Of a stretch of DNA of 64,000 nucleotides, positions 47,047 to 57,864 are shown in pieces; position 1 is the first letter of the stretch; the number at the start of each line of letters is the position of its first letter. The DNA lies in assembly GCA_032629725.1 (NCBI GenBank), contig JAFEVB010000008.1, forward strand, positions 2,046,001 through 2,110,000. Direction: 5' to 3'. The notes under the pieces are model-generated. The model ran no database searches. It was not told the DNA's origin and was given only the letters and a program-made list of their open reading frames with translations. The stretch comes from Gremmenia infestans. Lineage: Eukaryota; Ascomycota; Leotiomycetes; Helotiales; Hamatocanthoscyphaceae. A program made the position numbers and the translations under genes.

Positions 47047-48275
47047 GGTGTTTGTAGTGAGAGAGAGAATATACTAGCTGGGTGGAAAAGAGAAGGTTGG
47101 AGAGTGTGGTTGGTGGTTCTAGGGTTGATAATAGCTCTTTGGGGCTGCCGTATGATCGCACCGTGATGTGAATTGATAGAAAATAACAAGCAAGTTTCCA
47201 AACGCGAAGTAACGACCAACAATTAGAAGAGGTCGATAGTATGTTATTCTATAGCGAAATATACTCTTAATTAGAAAGGTAGGTAGAGAAGATTTATGTA
47301 GAGCAGAGAAGAGGGTGATTATCTATGTAAGTTATATTTTCTGGAAATAGTATTTCACAGCGAAGCTGATCATAGTATAGGGTGCGAGTCCCATAGAAGC
47401 AGATTAATTCGATAAAGGAAACCAACAGCGAGGGAGCGATAAGGAAGTTCGAATGTATTTTAAATCGGACACTCACGACTCATAAACCATGAACCACTTT
47501 AAATCTAGTGATGCACTCAGGAAAATGAACTGAACTATGCTGACACAAGGTGCTGATAAGGGCGGAAGTTTTTTTTCCATGGCATAAAGTTCCAATACCA
47601 CTGCCGATAGCCTTGCTGTCAATTATTTTACTCAGCAGCGCGAAAATATTTTATTGATGAACACGGAAATACGGTAGGGATGAGAAAACAACGCCGCGTT
47701 CAAGGCGACAGATTTGTTTGAGACACTTAAAATTGGCATACACCCTTCTATATTTGCGCATCTTCTTTGCCCATTATCTATTATCAATTTGTCCTAATGC
47801 CCAGAACCCCGAGCGATGACGGAGAGACTCGCGATGATATAACAGAGAAGCATCGATAGACACTGAGTGAATGCTTCAGCTGGCTCGGTCATCTTCTGCT
47901 TCGAAGAAGTGTGTACCTTGAAACTACATTTTCTCGCCGAGTATGATAAACTCTCTCGACTTTGATTCGGATTATGTCGATAATGCCTCTGGGCTGTGGA
48001 CAAGATTCCTCGTTGCTCCTTATTTTCTGCGTTCCTGCTCGGGAAGCAGTCACTAAAGAGGACCGTGAGTGGGGGAAGCAGAGACACGAGCAGATGGGAG
48101 AAGTGTATTTAAAACGTAGATTGTAGAACATGTTAAAATTGACGCGCGAATTATAGCTGCTAAGACACAGTTGCTATATTACTCGCCCTAGGCTGGTTTC
48201 ATCGCAAGAAAATCTCATCTTCGTATAGCTTCGTCATTGTGTTCTAGCTACATATCATACAGGAAACTAGCTCCC
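47047..48275. other. AT-rich intergenic region
   Basis: No gene supported. Overlapping short ORFs only. Confidence 0.45.
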
Positions 48276-49028
48276 TCAAGTCTCAACTTTTAGATGTGGG
48301 AGTGATTCTCGACGGCCAGAGACTATTACCGCTTCGGGGGTCGTGAAAACCTTGTGTGAGTAGCACACCCAGTTGATGCCACTGATGACAACAATGCCAG
48401 CAAAGACCACCACGGCAAAATTCATCGTCTGCGGGGTAACAGGAATGTAAAGAGGGAAGCACAACCAGACAAAGACAAACACGATCCAACTAACGGAGAT
48501 GACATTCAGCGCTGTACCAAAAGTACGGCCAAGATCACAGTAATGCGGTGCGGCGAATGCGGATCGCTTATTCAGGAGCGAGAAAGTGATTGGGATGGCA
48601 TACGATGCGAAGATGCAGAGAATGGCTCCGCCAAGAATGGCATTGAGCGCGGTCGAGGATCCAAGTTCGAGCAACCCAATTAATGCAGCACCAATAAAGC
48701 CGAACAAGACGGCGTTGACAGGTATCAGTGACTTCTCGTTTACTCGGCTCATCAAGCCAGCAAATGGTACTCCTCCCTCTCTTGCAAATGCCCACCACAC
48801 CCGGCTGAATGTGGTCATCATAGTTGCGCTGGCAAAGAAGAAGCAAATGATGAAGATAATGACGGAAATCACGGTCAGGGCAAGGGAGTCTAGGGAATCG
48901 ACTAGCAGCTGAGCAACTGGTTGCGCTCCAACGGGCGTCAAGAGATTCGCGGCATTCGTAATAGAAAACATTAGGACAAGAATTGTCACTAAGCCACCTA
49001 GACCGCTGGAGAGCGCACTCAGGAGCAT
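48276..49028 (-). CDS. C-terminal half of an APC-family amino-acid permease (N-terminal half absent)
   Basis: 250 codons covering the last six or so membrane segments of a fungal amino-acid/GABA permease. The diagnostic stretch is FFFASATMMTTFSRVWWAFA followed by REGGVPFAGLMSRVNEKSLIPVN, then ALNAILGGAILCIFASYAI and the terminal HKVFTTPEA. Whole members are about 500-550 residues. Upstream of the ATG the permease frame meets a stop after four codons, and the sequence is that of the Zn2Cys6 regulator. A splice-acceptor-like CGCAG sits immediately before the fragment, as if an exon had been joined to foreign upstream DNA. It is probably non-functional as a transporter. Confidence 0.75.
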   Translation of the reverse strand: MLLSALSSGLGGLVTILVLMFSITNAANLLTPVGAQPVAQLLVDSLDSLALTVISVIIFIICFFFASATMMTTFSRVWWAFAREGGVPFAGLMSRVNEKSLIPVNAVLFGFIGAALIGLLELGSSTALNAILGGAILCIFASYAIPITFSLLNKRSAFAAPHYCDLGRTFGTALNVISVSWIVFVFVWLCFPLYIPVTPQTMNFAVVVFAGIVVISGINWVCYSHKVFTTPEAVIVSGRRESLPHLKVET

Positions 49029-50489
49029 GACCTGCGGTCAGGACTGATATCTGACACCAGAACATCGGGATCGTTGCGACGAATATGGAGTTCGAGGTCA
49101 TTTTTCTGATCTTCGGTCGCTTGGGAGGCATTCGATAAGGCGTTGATGCGAATAATTGCTTGCAAAAGAGGCTTTGTGACACCGAAAAGCAGGTCTAAGC
49201 AATATCCAGTATTCCAGTCGACCATGGAGCTTGCGATCATCTGGTTTCTTGGCTCTTCATGAGGTGTTCCAATGTTCTGGCCATCAGCTTCGGGATTTCC
49301 AAGCGCGTCTACGCAGAAAAATATCTGACGGAGAAGAGAAAAGCTAGGACTCTGTTTCCCAGTCAAAGACCGGAGCCAAGTCTTGCCGCCCGCAATATGC
49401 GTACGCCAGGTTGTGGAGGTGCCTTTGATGATCTCTATTGAGTTCATTGTGATTATCGTGGCTAAGATAGCCTCTTGCTGGGACGGGGGCATTTCGCCCT
49501 GTGCCAGACTCCTGCGGAGATGGCGAAGGCTAATTCTATGATGCTTTGTACCAAGCTCTACTAGATGCTTAGGAGAAGGAGATATTCCAGCGCGATTGAA
49601 GGCTGAAAGTGCATAGATGGCATGTAAAAGCGCTGCACTTCCAGAACACTCTTCCGTTGAACAAGGTGCGGCCAAAGCCAAAGGAATAAAAATAGTACGG
49701 AAGGGATTGTCCAGACGCTGCGTCGGTATCATCATGCCGCTCAAGAAGGTGACCCAATAGTGAAGAAGTGACCGTTCCTCTGATGAAGCTATCATGACAT
49801 AGTCCACGATCCTAGGGAGAACTTTTTGCTTTATTGAAACCATGGCCAGGGCAACTTCAGTCTCTTGGCCAGAAAATTGTGTTTCACAGTCGATTTGCAA
49901 TTCGTCATTGCTCTGATCCAGCTGTTGGCAGATGTCGCTTGATTGACAATCCAATGGGTCACATGAGGCCGGCGACTCACAAGCAGAGAGCTGAGGGGAG
50001 TTGGTCTCAGGAGTGCTGGAGTCATTACGTGAAACCGAGGGTTCGGATGCTGGGAATACAGAAAACAGGTCGGCCACTACAGTGAGGGGGAAAGGACATG
50101 CCTCCACCTTCTCCAATGCAGAACGTATCTGACGGGAGCTGAGAAGAGGACACTCGGTTGTAAAGAATGTCCGACGCTGAGCAGGCTTCGCCCCATCTTC
50201 TTGGTCGTCCTGCCAGACCAGTTTGACAATGGTAGCCCTCACACACGATCCCACTCTGAGCGCATCGTAGACAGGTCGGCCTGGCCTCATCGCATTTGGT
50301 ACTGCGGGCTCGACATGTCAAGCAGCCTGTGTAGGTCTTGGCTCGCTGCACAGGGGTCCTAAGCTTCACAGGTGGTGGTCGTTGTATCGTAAATGAACGC
50401 GACTTGCGATTGCGGGTCGCCGGCATAGTAGGCCATGACCTGCGGGCTCGATAAAATGCGGGGCGAGGTATTCGAGGATTATATCTCAT
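49019..50489 (-). CDS. Zn2Cys6 transcription factor, frameshifted after the zinc cluster
   Basis: Binuclear-cluster regulator. The DNA-binding motif CLTCRARSTKCDEARPTC, ending LRCAQSGIVC, keeps all six Cys (CX2CX6CX6CX2CX6C) and lies in the frame that opens at 50489. The expected continuation, IVKLVWQDDQEDGAKPAQRR, is in a different frame that then stays open for over 400 codons to 49019. It contains a Fungal_trans_2-like regulatory region (LLHAIYALSAFNRAG; ISLRHLRRSLA; EAILATIITMNSIEI). The two frames cannot be joined by an acceptable intron without removing the last Cys, so a frameshift lies near 50228-50236. The C terminus stops abruptly where permease sequence begins. Likely the local regulator of the neighbouring cluster when intact. 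Confidence 0.72.
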
Positions 50490-51171
50490 ATACCCAGGTA
50501 GTCAACTCAACAGGGCATGTCACAGCTACGGTATGTAACAGCTTGCAGTATGTATTTATGATTTCGAAACAGAACGCGACAGAGCGAGGGCCGCACGGAT
50601 CCTGATGATAAGGATAGGCCCACAAAGAGTTGGAGGTATAGAGCTAGTGGCGTAGTTGACGGTTATGATAAGCTTACCTATCTCACTAACCAGACTCTAC
50701 ATCGGTGTTTGGTGGGGCGTTTATGTAAAGGTTTCAAAATCGGTAAAAGGGGGTCAAAATCACGATTCAGTCAATCACAGCACCCCACTTCCAAACACCG
50801 GTAGAGGAATTTTTATAGTATTTATATGAGAATAATCTACGAAATAACCTATAGTATAATCCGAATATAATCCGAGCATAATCCGGTCTCTAATTATTTC
50901 TACCAAATAGGACCTAATAAATCCACCAGTAGATAAACGATGTAGCGCGCTGTCATATAATATAAAGCTGCAAAATACGACTTCGGACCGGGAGATCATA
51001 GTGATTATGAAGATTATGGACAAAATTAGAAAGTAGAAATGATATTATTTTTCCTTATCTTACTGAATTCCTGCCGATTTGGAAAACTGGGAGGGATTCC
51101 ATCAATTCAGTGAATCATCCTTAGCGGATTCCATAGTGTTGGGCGGCTATGAAATATGTATTCTTATGTCT
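50490..51171. other. intergenic region with MITE-like element
   Basis: 682 nt upstream of the regulator; AT-rich apart from the inverted-repeat element at 50695-50806. Confidence 0.45.
50695..50806. mobile_element. 112-bp MITE-like element
   Basis: Near-perfect terminal inverted repeats: CTCTAC-AT-CGGTGTTTGG at the left and CCAAACACCG-GTAGAG at the right, with inner TGGGG and CCCCA also paired. There is no coding capacity. The right end read inward (AAGTGGGGTGCTGTGA) resembles Tc1/mariner-type ends. A clear target-site duplication was not seen. Confidence 0.5.
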
Positions 51172-52260
51172 CTATGCATCACCATATTTAACTTCAACAT
51201 CTCTCACAAAGCTGATCGGGTCTTTGAGGTCTACCCATCCACAATAAGGCTTCGACACCGAGTATCCAATCATCCTCTGAATATTTTCCGGCATCTTCTG
51301 CACTTCCTCGATAGGATTTGCCAGGAACTGATTCTCCTCCTATACACGGTTGTTAGTATAGCAAGCTATATAGATTACGAAAGCAAGCGACGTACCTGGC
51401 GGAGATAGCCACGACACATAAACGAGCCAAATAGCGTGCGTGTTTGGTCGGTTGTCGTATTCGCAGAGCCTTGAAGTTATGGTTAGTAAACATTGATACG
51501 AAGAGGTAGGAAGTGTATTACCACCGTGGTAACAGCTGGCAAGCATCAGAAATACGTCTCCTGGTTCCATCTCGGCAAAAACTACATTTTTCTCGTCGCC
51601 AGGTCCATGTGTTGAGTCGTCCAAGTGTGAGCCGGGGATGAATCTGGTTGCTCCGTTCGCTGTAGTAATTTTGGAGGCAGCCATGAAAATCCCCAGAGCA
51701 GTATCGCGCTCGGGCGTGTATTGTTCGGCGGTGGTTTTTGGAAGGTTGTTGTGATGCAATATGTCATCGCGATGAAGGCCTTGGGCGCGAGCTCCTGGGC
51801 CAATTGCGAATACAGAAGTGGAGTTCAGTTGCGGGAGGGATTCATAAGTTTCCTCCTTGTCACCAATCCAGGAGGTTGATGTTGTTGTAAGGAGTCGCTT
51901 ACTTACTTCCACGTAAAGGGGATGAGCTAATACTTTCTCGGTGTACAAGGGTGCTTTCGCTGGCAGCCCATTCACTCCTATTTGTTTGTTAGCACTTCAA
52001 GTCAATTTATCCAAGTTCATGAGCTCACGGCGGGTCTCCTTAGGAAAGAATTCCCCTTCCCATGGTACATCTGCATCAAGGTAAGGCTGGACTTGCTTGA
52101 GCATCGCGGCGACAGCCTCACGGTCTACTAGGTTGCGGATGAAACAGCCACCATTCTCGATGATGGACTTAACGAGCTCATCGGCCGTTGCAGAGGTTGC
52201 ATCGAAGCTGCCAATCGTGACCTTGCGGGTTGAGGCCATGTCATCAGCTGTTGCATGCAT
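51172..52260 (-). CDS. PhyH-family Fe(II)/2-oxoglutarate dioxygenase
   Basis: Non-heme iron oxygenase of the phytanoyl-CoA dioxygenase-like group that includes fungal tailoring enzymes such as FtmOx1 and AsqJ. Four exons, 52260-52029, 51977-51522, 51469-51396 and 51339-51172, give 309 residues. The iron triad is visible as GLHRDD (about His146, Asp148) and the distal His in CYHGG (about His228). Also present are ETRRVNGLPAKAP across the first splice, FAIGPGARAQ, and the C-terminal LRQEENQFLANP. A second ATG at 52239 is an alternative start. Reads cleanly throughout. It is divergent from the SDR at 53038, a common arrangement for co-regulated cluster genes. Substrate unknown. Confidence 0.87.
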
Positions 52261-53037
52261 CTCGAATACTTCAGCGAAGGAGCTTTAATATATTGAGTGT
52301 TTTAAAAGTCGAATACATTATACAAGGAGACTGCAATATTTTGAAGACTCTAGCGTGAGGCGGTACTAGGACGGCTCTTAACTGCGTCTTTTGTGAGACA
52401 GATGTGGTTGTCTAAAATGTGTAATTAGTAGTTGCGATCAATGGTTTATGTTCGAACCTTATTTCATGGCCAATTACCCGCACAAGGGAAGATATGGACC
52501 AAGATCCTCCCTGCGGCACAATTTCATTCGAGAACAGAAAGGGCTGAGATAACAATTAAGACGAATGCATATTATGAAGGGTGAGCACCCCGCGATCCCG
52601 ATTCAGTAGTCAACAGCGGCGGCGAAGCTTGTTGTCTAGTACGACTCTAGCGCGAATGTCGCACGTATGGTAAATCCGATAGATTGGGTCAGTCCTTCCG
52701 GAATTTCGTGCATGGACTATCAAATTGTTAAGAGGATATACTTTCTATATTATCTTGGAACCATAAAGGAAGCCCGCAGCGAGCTCATCTCTTAGCCTCT
52801 CATCATCGTAAGCTTATCTCTGTCCCGAAAGGAAGCCAGATGAACCGTGCTCTACTAAACAAAAATAATAGAACTCAATTGCGTACAAATTCTTCAGCCT
52901 CGCCCTGTCAACTTGTACCCTCCTGACTGCTTCTTCTATCCTATTCTGATTCTCTTCTACCATTCTCGTTCAGTCCCAGCAATACGCCAAACATACAAGA
53001 ATTCTCATTCTCCAAACACTAAAAGTTATCCGCCAAG
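52261..53037. promoter_or_regulatory. divergent promoter region, dioxygenase and SDR
   Basis: 777 nt shared by two intact cluster genes. CGG triplets occur (including around 52357 and 52371, plus a TTCCGGAA near 52697), but no convincing palindromic Zn2Cys6 site was established. Confidence 0.4.
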
Positions 53038-53802
53038 ATGGTTAGAAATTTGCAGGGTCTGTCGGCTATTGTTACAGGTGGCTCCCGCGGCATAGGTGCA
53101 GGTATTGCGCTGGAGCTCGCCAGCCGTGGCGCAAACGTCCTCATCACATACCAGAGTGCTTCGCAGCAAGCCGAGGAAGTCGCCGCCAAAATCAAAGGCC
53201 TCGGGTGCGAAGCATTGATTGTGCAGGCCGCCGGCAATGACAAGGAGGCTCCATCTGGCATTGTGAAGGCCGCTGTAGAGAAATGGTCTCACATCGACAT
53301 TATCGTCAACAATGCCGGCGCGGGCGATGACTGTCTGCTTAAAGATATGACCTATGAGCTATGGGACAAGGTGCTTAATACGAATGTACGGATGGCGACG
53401 TTTCTTGTGATGGAATGTATGCCGTACCTTGGAAAGGCGCCACGTATCGTGAACATATCTTCCGTTATGGCGCGTATGGGCGGCGCGTACGCGACGGCGT
53501 ACTGCGCATCGAAAGCGGCGTTAGAGGGCGTCACGAAGGTGTGGGCCGCAGAACTCGGGCAAAGTCATAACGCCACAGTGAACTGTGTAAATCCCGGACC
53601 TGTCGGCACGGATATGTGGTTACGGGATACTGGGGCCGATGTACTGGCAGAATGGGATATCAAAATGAAGGAAACGCCAGCGGCGCCTAGGATCGGGACT
53701 GTGGACGACGTTGCCCAGATTGTGGCATTCCTAGCGAGTGAGGAAAGTCGATGGAGCACAGGGAGCACAGTCAATGCTAATGGGGGCTTGTGCTTTGTAT
53801 GA
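53038..53802 (+). CDS. short-chain dehydrogenase/reductase (classical SDR)
   Basis: NAD(P)-dependent oxidoreductase, single exon, 254 residues, standard length. The cofactor motif TGGSRGIG is at residues 13-20 and NNAG at 91-94. The catalytic Ser is in VNISSVMARMGG and the Tyr-Lys pair in YCASK (Tyr155, Lys159). The C terminus is VNANGGLCFV. Resembles 3-oxoacyl-ACP reductase or tetrahydroxynaphthalene-reductase-like SDRs of fungal pathways. The start ATG at 53038 directly precedes the first strand (MVRNLQGLSAIVTGG). Intact, no introns. Its pathway role is inferred only from neighbours. Confidence 0.88.
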   Translation: MVRNLQGLSAIVTGGSRGIGAGIALELASRGANVLITYQSASQQAEEVAAKIKGLGCEALIVQAAGNDKEAPSGIVKAAVEKWSHIDIIVNNAGAGDDCLLKDMTYELWDKVLNTNVRMATFLVMECMPYLGKAPRIVNISSVMARMGGAYATAYCASKAALEGVTKVWAAELGQSHNATVNCVNPGPVGTDMWLRDTGADVLAEWDIKMKETPAAPRIGTVDDVAQIVAFLASEESRWSTGSTVNANGGLCFV

Positions 53803-54370
53803 GATGAACTGGTCACGAGTGTATGTAGATATGCTAGAAACCAGTTAGTGGTATTATTTACTGAGTGTTACTTACCAAGTGGCTTTTAAGTACGACGTCA
53901 AGAGTGACTGTCCTTTCTAGCTATTCCAACTATATTATAGTAAACCAAGAAACATGAGGAGATTGGTTTGGTTTTATTATATGCTTAAGTGACTGGCCAA
54001 TGCAAAAGTCAAGGTCCTATCACAAGTAACTTCCGTCAACTATGTTGTCGTTACAAGCAGTCAGTCAGTGCTGGGCGAGTTAAGCTCGAGTCTACCGAGT
54101 CCCTGATCCACTCGAACACAAGCCTCTTCTTCATATTCTGATATTTGTGACTCGGCGAGTTACGTCCCGTGTACTTTCATTTCACAATCATCTATTGATA
54201 CTGAATTTGATAACCAACAACGATTTCCAAAATAACCTTCTATAGTCATCAGAGCCGCAATTTTGCACTAAATGAGCTCAAACTCAAGCGCCCAAATGAT
54301 TCAACATAAGACCTTTCCCTAGCCTCTACAACCCAGCTACTTATTATCTATATCATAGGATGTATCCAGT
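53803..54370. other. convergent intergenic region
   Basis: 568 nt between the SDR and aminotransferase 3' ends; moderately AT-rich, nothing recognised. Confidence 0.45.
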
Positions 54371-56019
54371 CTAATGAGCCTTATGCCATACTTCTCCCGG
54401 AATCGCACCCGGATATTCCAAGATTTCATTCAGCGCCTCCCTGATTATTTGAACCCCCTGCTCCAACTCCTCGTCTGTCATTACCATGCTCACGCCCATC
54501 CTCAAACGGCCTTCTAACGGATACAGCAGCAGTCCTTTACTCAAGCACAAGCCTCCGATCCTCCTTGCCGTCACCTTCCTAGACTGATTCTCTCTAATCA
54601 GGATGCTGAAATCCGCCCCACGAACCTGGATATCAGCTACAAAAGGATGATCCCACAAATCTTGTGTCAATTCCGAAAACTTTTCTCCGAGATGCTTCGC
54701 TCGTTGCGCCATGTTCTCCCCATCCAGGACCTCTATTGCCGCTTCAGCAGCTGCGATTGCCATAGGTGTATGTGCGAACGTCGATCCGCTCTCATATGGC
54801 CCAACGACGGACATCATAGCCTCGTCACCCAGGACGAATGATGCGGGATAAGCACCACCGGTCATGGATTTGCCAACAACGAGCAGATCAGGGCGGACAT
54901 CGGGGCCTAGGTGATTGAAAGAGAAGAACTTTCCCGTTTTGCAAGAGCCCATGCGGACTTCATCGGCGATGAAAGGGATATTGTATTTCTTACAAAGGTC
55001 ATAGACACCCCGGGAAAATGAAACTTCTTCTTCGTATGTGCTAGAGATGAAATACGTTAGTAACCTATGTCAAAGAGAAGTAAGGGTAAGGATATATATG
55101 GTTACACACTTTCCCGTGTTGCGGATGCATTCCAAGATCACTGCCCCCACACATGCATGGTGCTCTTGAAGACAAGCCTCCATGTCTTCTATGTGCCCAT
55201 ATCGCAGTAGCTGCTTAGTGGAGGGGTTTACATTGGTGTGTTGCGCGCTGTCAAGACCATAAGCTATCGGGTTTATGTCAGTGCTAATTCCAACTTGTGC
55301 CGCTCTTGATTGACGTACCTGTTCTCGCGGGGCTAGGGTCTTGCAAGTTCCAGACTCCTGAAGACAGTCCGTGGTAGCTGTCTGAAACAGCCAGAATCAG
55401 TACCTTTTCGAAGGGATACCCTTCACATCATGCGCGTAGCGCCTGGCAATCTTGCAGGCTAGATCAGCTCCCTCGGCGCCAGTGACCATAGCAGAAATAT
55501 TGTCATATTTGAATCTCTTGCACATAATCTCGGCAAAGACCGGCCAGCGCGAATTGTGCGTTGAGGTGTTGATGAGGTATGCTAAGTTTATAACTCAGCC
55601 ATTGTCTAGGAATATGTTGCATTGGGCCCAACGTACCCTTATTGATCTGCTTTACCATGGCCTCAATAATCTTCGGATGACAGTGTCCTTGATTGCAAGC
55701 GCTGAACATGCAAATGAAATCGAGATATTCTTTGCCGTCCACGTCCTATACATCACTTTAGTCCTTTTCCCAATAGCGGGGAGCTCTGAAGAGATGGTTC
55801 ACGGACCCATAGCTTTGCACCTTTGCCTCTGTCCATGAAGGCGGGTAGAGGTGTGAAACCTCCCACGGTGTACTGCGCCTCGATATCAAGCAGGTGCTGG
55901 GACGCTTTCGTCAGTACAACTTGTTTACGTTGGACTTCAGCAGGGGCGATGCGAGTGCTGTCCACGGGCGCAATGCTTGCACCCGCATGATTGACGGCGT
56001 CAATGGTAATTGGCGTCAT
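54371..56019 (-). CDS. class-III PLP aminotransferase with a one-base deletion near 55410
   Basis: Ornithine/acetylornithine/omega-amino-acid aminotransferase type. Five exons, 56019-55807, 55745-55637, 55581-55319, 55263-55110 and 55040-54371, would give about 469 residues. Visible are DVDGKEYLDFICMFSACNQG, AMVTGAEGADLACKIARRYA, DSYHGLSSG, FIADEVRMGSCKTG with the PLP-N1 Asp, and LVVGKSMTGGAYPASFVLG with the Schiff-base Lys. Inside exon 3 the frame carrying GAEGADLACK meets a stop at RY, while KVLILAVSDSYHGL is one base off. Exon lengths also come out exactly one base short. A 38-nt pseudo-intron (donor GTATCC) could rescue the frame but would delete the conserved strand. So the gene is either inactivated or carries a base-call error. 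The substrate amine is unknown. Confidence 0.8.
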
Positions 56020-56841
56020 TTGGAGTTTGTCGTTAAGTTGTTGTAAATCAAAAGTATCTAGTGTGAATAGAAGGGTTTCGTAGGTCTTCGCAGAAAGTGT
56101 AAAATTAGAAAGGTCGAAGGGATTATTAGCAGCTAATGATCGTTCAACAATTGAGACTCGTGTGATTTTGGCTGTCCAAAAGTATTTATTTTCTGGAACT
56201 TGGAGAAGTAATGCGCCACATGGGACAGTATAGGTAACTAACAGCGATCAGCATGGGTATCAGATATAGCCGCCATAGCTTATAGCTATTGGCGCGATTC
56301 ATGTAATCTTACTCTGATCAATTGGGCGGATGTGGAATTTAATAATATTTACGTAAACATCAATCCCCTAATATGAACCTAAAGACTTCTCCAACTTCAA
56401 GGCGCTGTCGATTGCCACAACCGGTCGTCGGTGGTGGCATCTACGAAGCAATGCATCGCATCGCTTCCGCCATCCGCATATAGCACGAGACTGATAACGC
56501 CGACGGGCCTATCACCACCTTGCCGGAAAATCTGCCCTATCTCATCTTGACCTTGTTATGTAATCCTTCATCTCCATACTTTCAATCAGTGCCTTTTTGA
56601 AATGTACTACGCAAGTTAAATGTCATGTCATATCCATACTCGTTTCTAGCATGTTTTAATCTGCGCTTACTCGATTGCAACAAGTTTGCGCTATAGAATA
56701 CCCCTTCTGAGATCGTGCTATTACTTTATGTGTGTGCTTATAGCTACTTTGCTAACCCAACTCTAGAATCCATCTTATCTTTATACGGCGCTCTCCTCCT
56801 ACCTCTATACTTCGTAGATTTCTACAACTCATCCCCCACTA
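56020..56841. promoter_or_regulatory. divergent promoter region, aminotransferase and hydrolase
   Basis: 822 nt between head-to-head cluster genes. No gene or convincing regulator site identified. Confidence 0.4.
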
Positions 56842-57864
56842 ATGTCTCCTCCACGCCGTGACATCAGTTTCAAGACGACCGATGGCTTGGAGTTGAGAGG
56901 CTGGTTTTATCCAGCAGGAAACAAAGCCCCCACTGTGATACTATCTCATGGCGTGCGTATACCGCTTCACCTTTACCATTATCATGCTCGTCTATTCACT
57001 ATATATCTCTCACTTTCCGGTTCCAAGTCATAAACGTCGTTGTGGTCTACTAACATTTGCTCTATCCCACAGCTCACCGGGATCAAAGAACTATTCCTAG
57101 ACGCCTTCACCGCTCGGTTTCAGGCTGCCGGCTTCGCCTCCATTGTCTATGATTGCCGCAATTTCGGCGCCAGCGACGGGCTACCCAGATACGAAGTCGA
57201 TGCGTTTCACCAGACCGAAGACTATCATGACGCTATCACTTTCGCTACAACTCTGACTGAGGTCGATCCTGAGCGAATTGCAATCTGGGGCTCCAGTTAT
57301 AGTGGTGGGAATGTCATTCAAGCGGCTGCCGTTGACAGACGTGCCAAAGCTGTCATCGCATAGGTCCCTTTTGTGTCGGGCAATAGCAACGCACCTACAC
57401 TGATGCCAATCATGCTAGCTATACTTGCTGACCGTGCTGGAATTGCAGCTGGCAGAGCTGGAGAGATAGTTTCGGTCGTGGCAAGCAGTCTAGACGAGGC
57501 AGAGTCTCGGGCCTCGACGAGCATCCTTCCAGAGGCAGATGCGTACAAATTCTTTGTACACTCTACCCTTCCCAATGGCGTCAAATGGGAGAATAAAATC
57601 ACACTACAGAGCCTATTCAAGCTGTTGAAGAATGAGCCTCGAGCATACATCCATCTAATCTCTCCCACGCCGTTCTTGATGGTTGTTGCAGAGGAGGATA
57701 CCGCAGTGCATGTGCCGACTCAGCTTGCCGCGTTTGGTGAAGCTGGGGAGCCGAAAGAACTATTTTTCATGGCTAAAACGGGGCACTTTGACCCATACAG
57801 CGGGCCTGCGTTCGATGTTAATGTTGAAAGACAGATTAGATTTTTGAAGATGTATTTAACGTGA
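56842..57864 (+). CDS. af380-like alpha/beta hydrolase with in-frame TAG at 57361
   Basis: Member of the fungal alpha/beta-hydrolase group that includes the polyketide transferase Fma-PT (af380) and related cluster hydrolases. Two exons, 56842-56952 and 57073-57864, are split by a 120-nt intron. The N-terminal DISFKTTDGLELRGWFYPAG, RNFGASDGLPRYE and ATTLTEVDPERIAIWG precede the nucleophile elbow GSSYSGG (about Ser112). The likely catalytic His is in KTGHFDPYSG near the end. At codon 134 the frame has TAG exactly where family members usually have Gln before VPFVSG. The remaining 166 codons stay open in the same frame. A 59-nt pseudo-intron ending at this TAG would remove conserved sequence, so a nonsense change is the simplest reading. 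Confidence 0.8.

Noticed and set aside
55380..55420. 38-nt intron (GTATCC...TTTCAG) rescuing the aminotransferase frame
   Set aside because: Shorter than usual fungal introns and would delete the conserved strand before DSYHG; kept only as an alternative.
57305..57363. 59-nt intron rescuing the hydrolase frame
   Set aside because: Would remove conserved sequence right after the nucleophile elbow; nonsense change is simpler.
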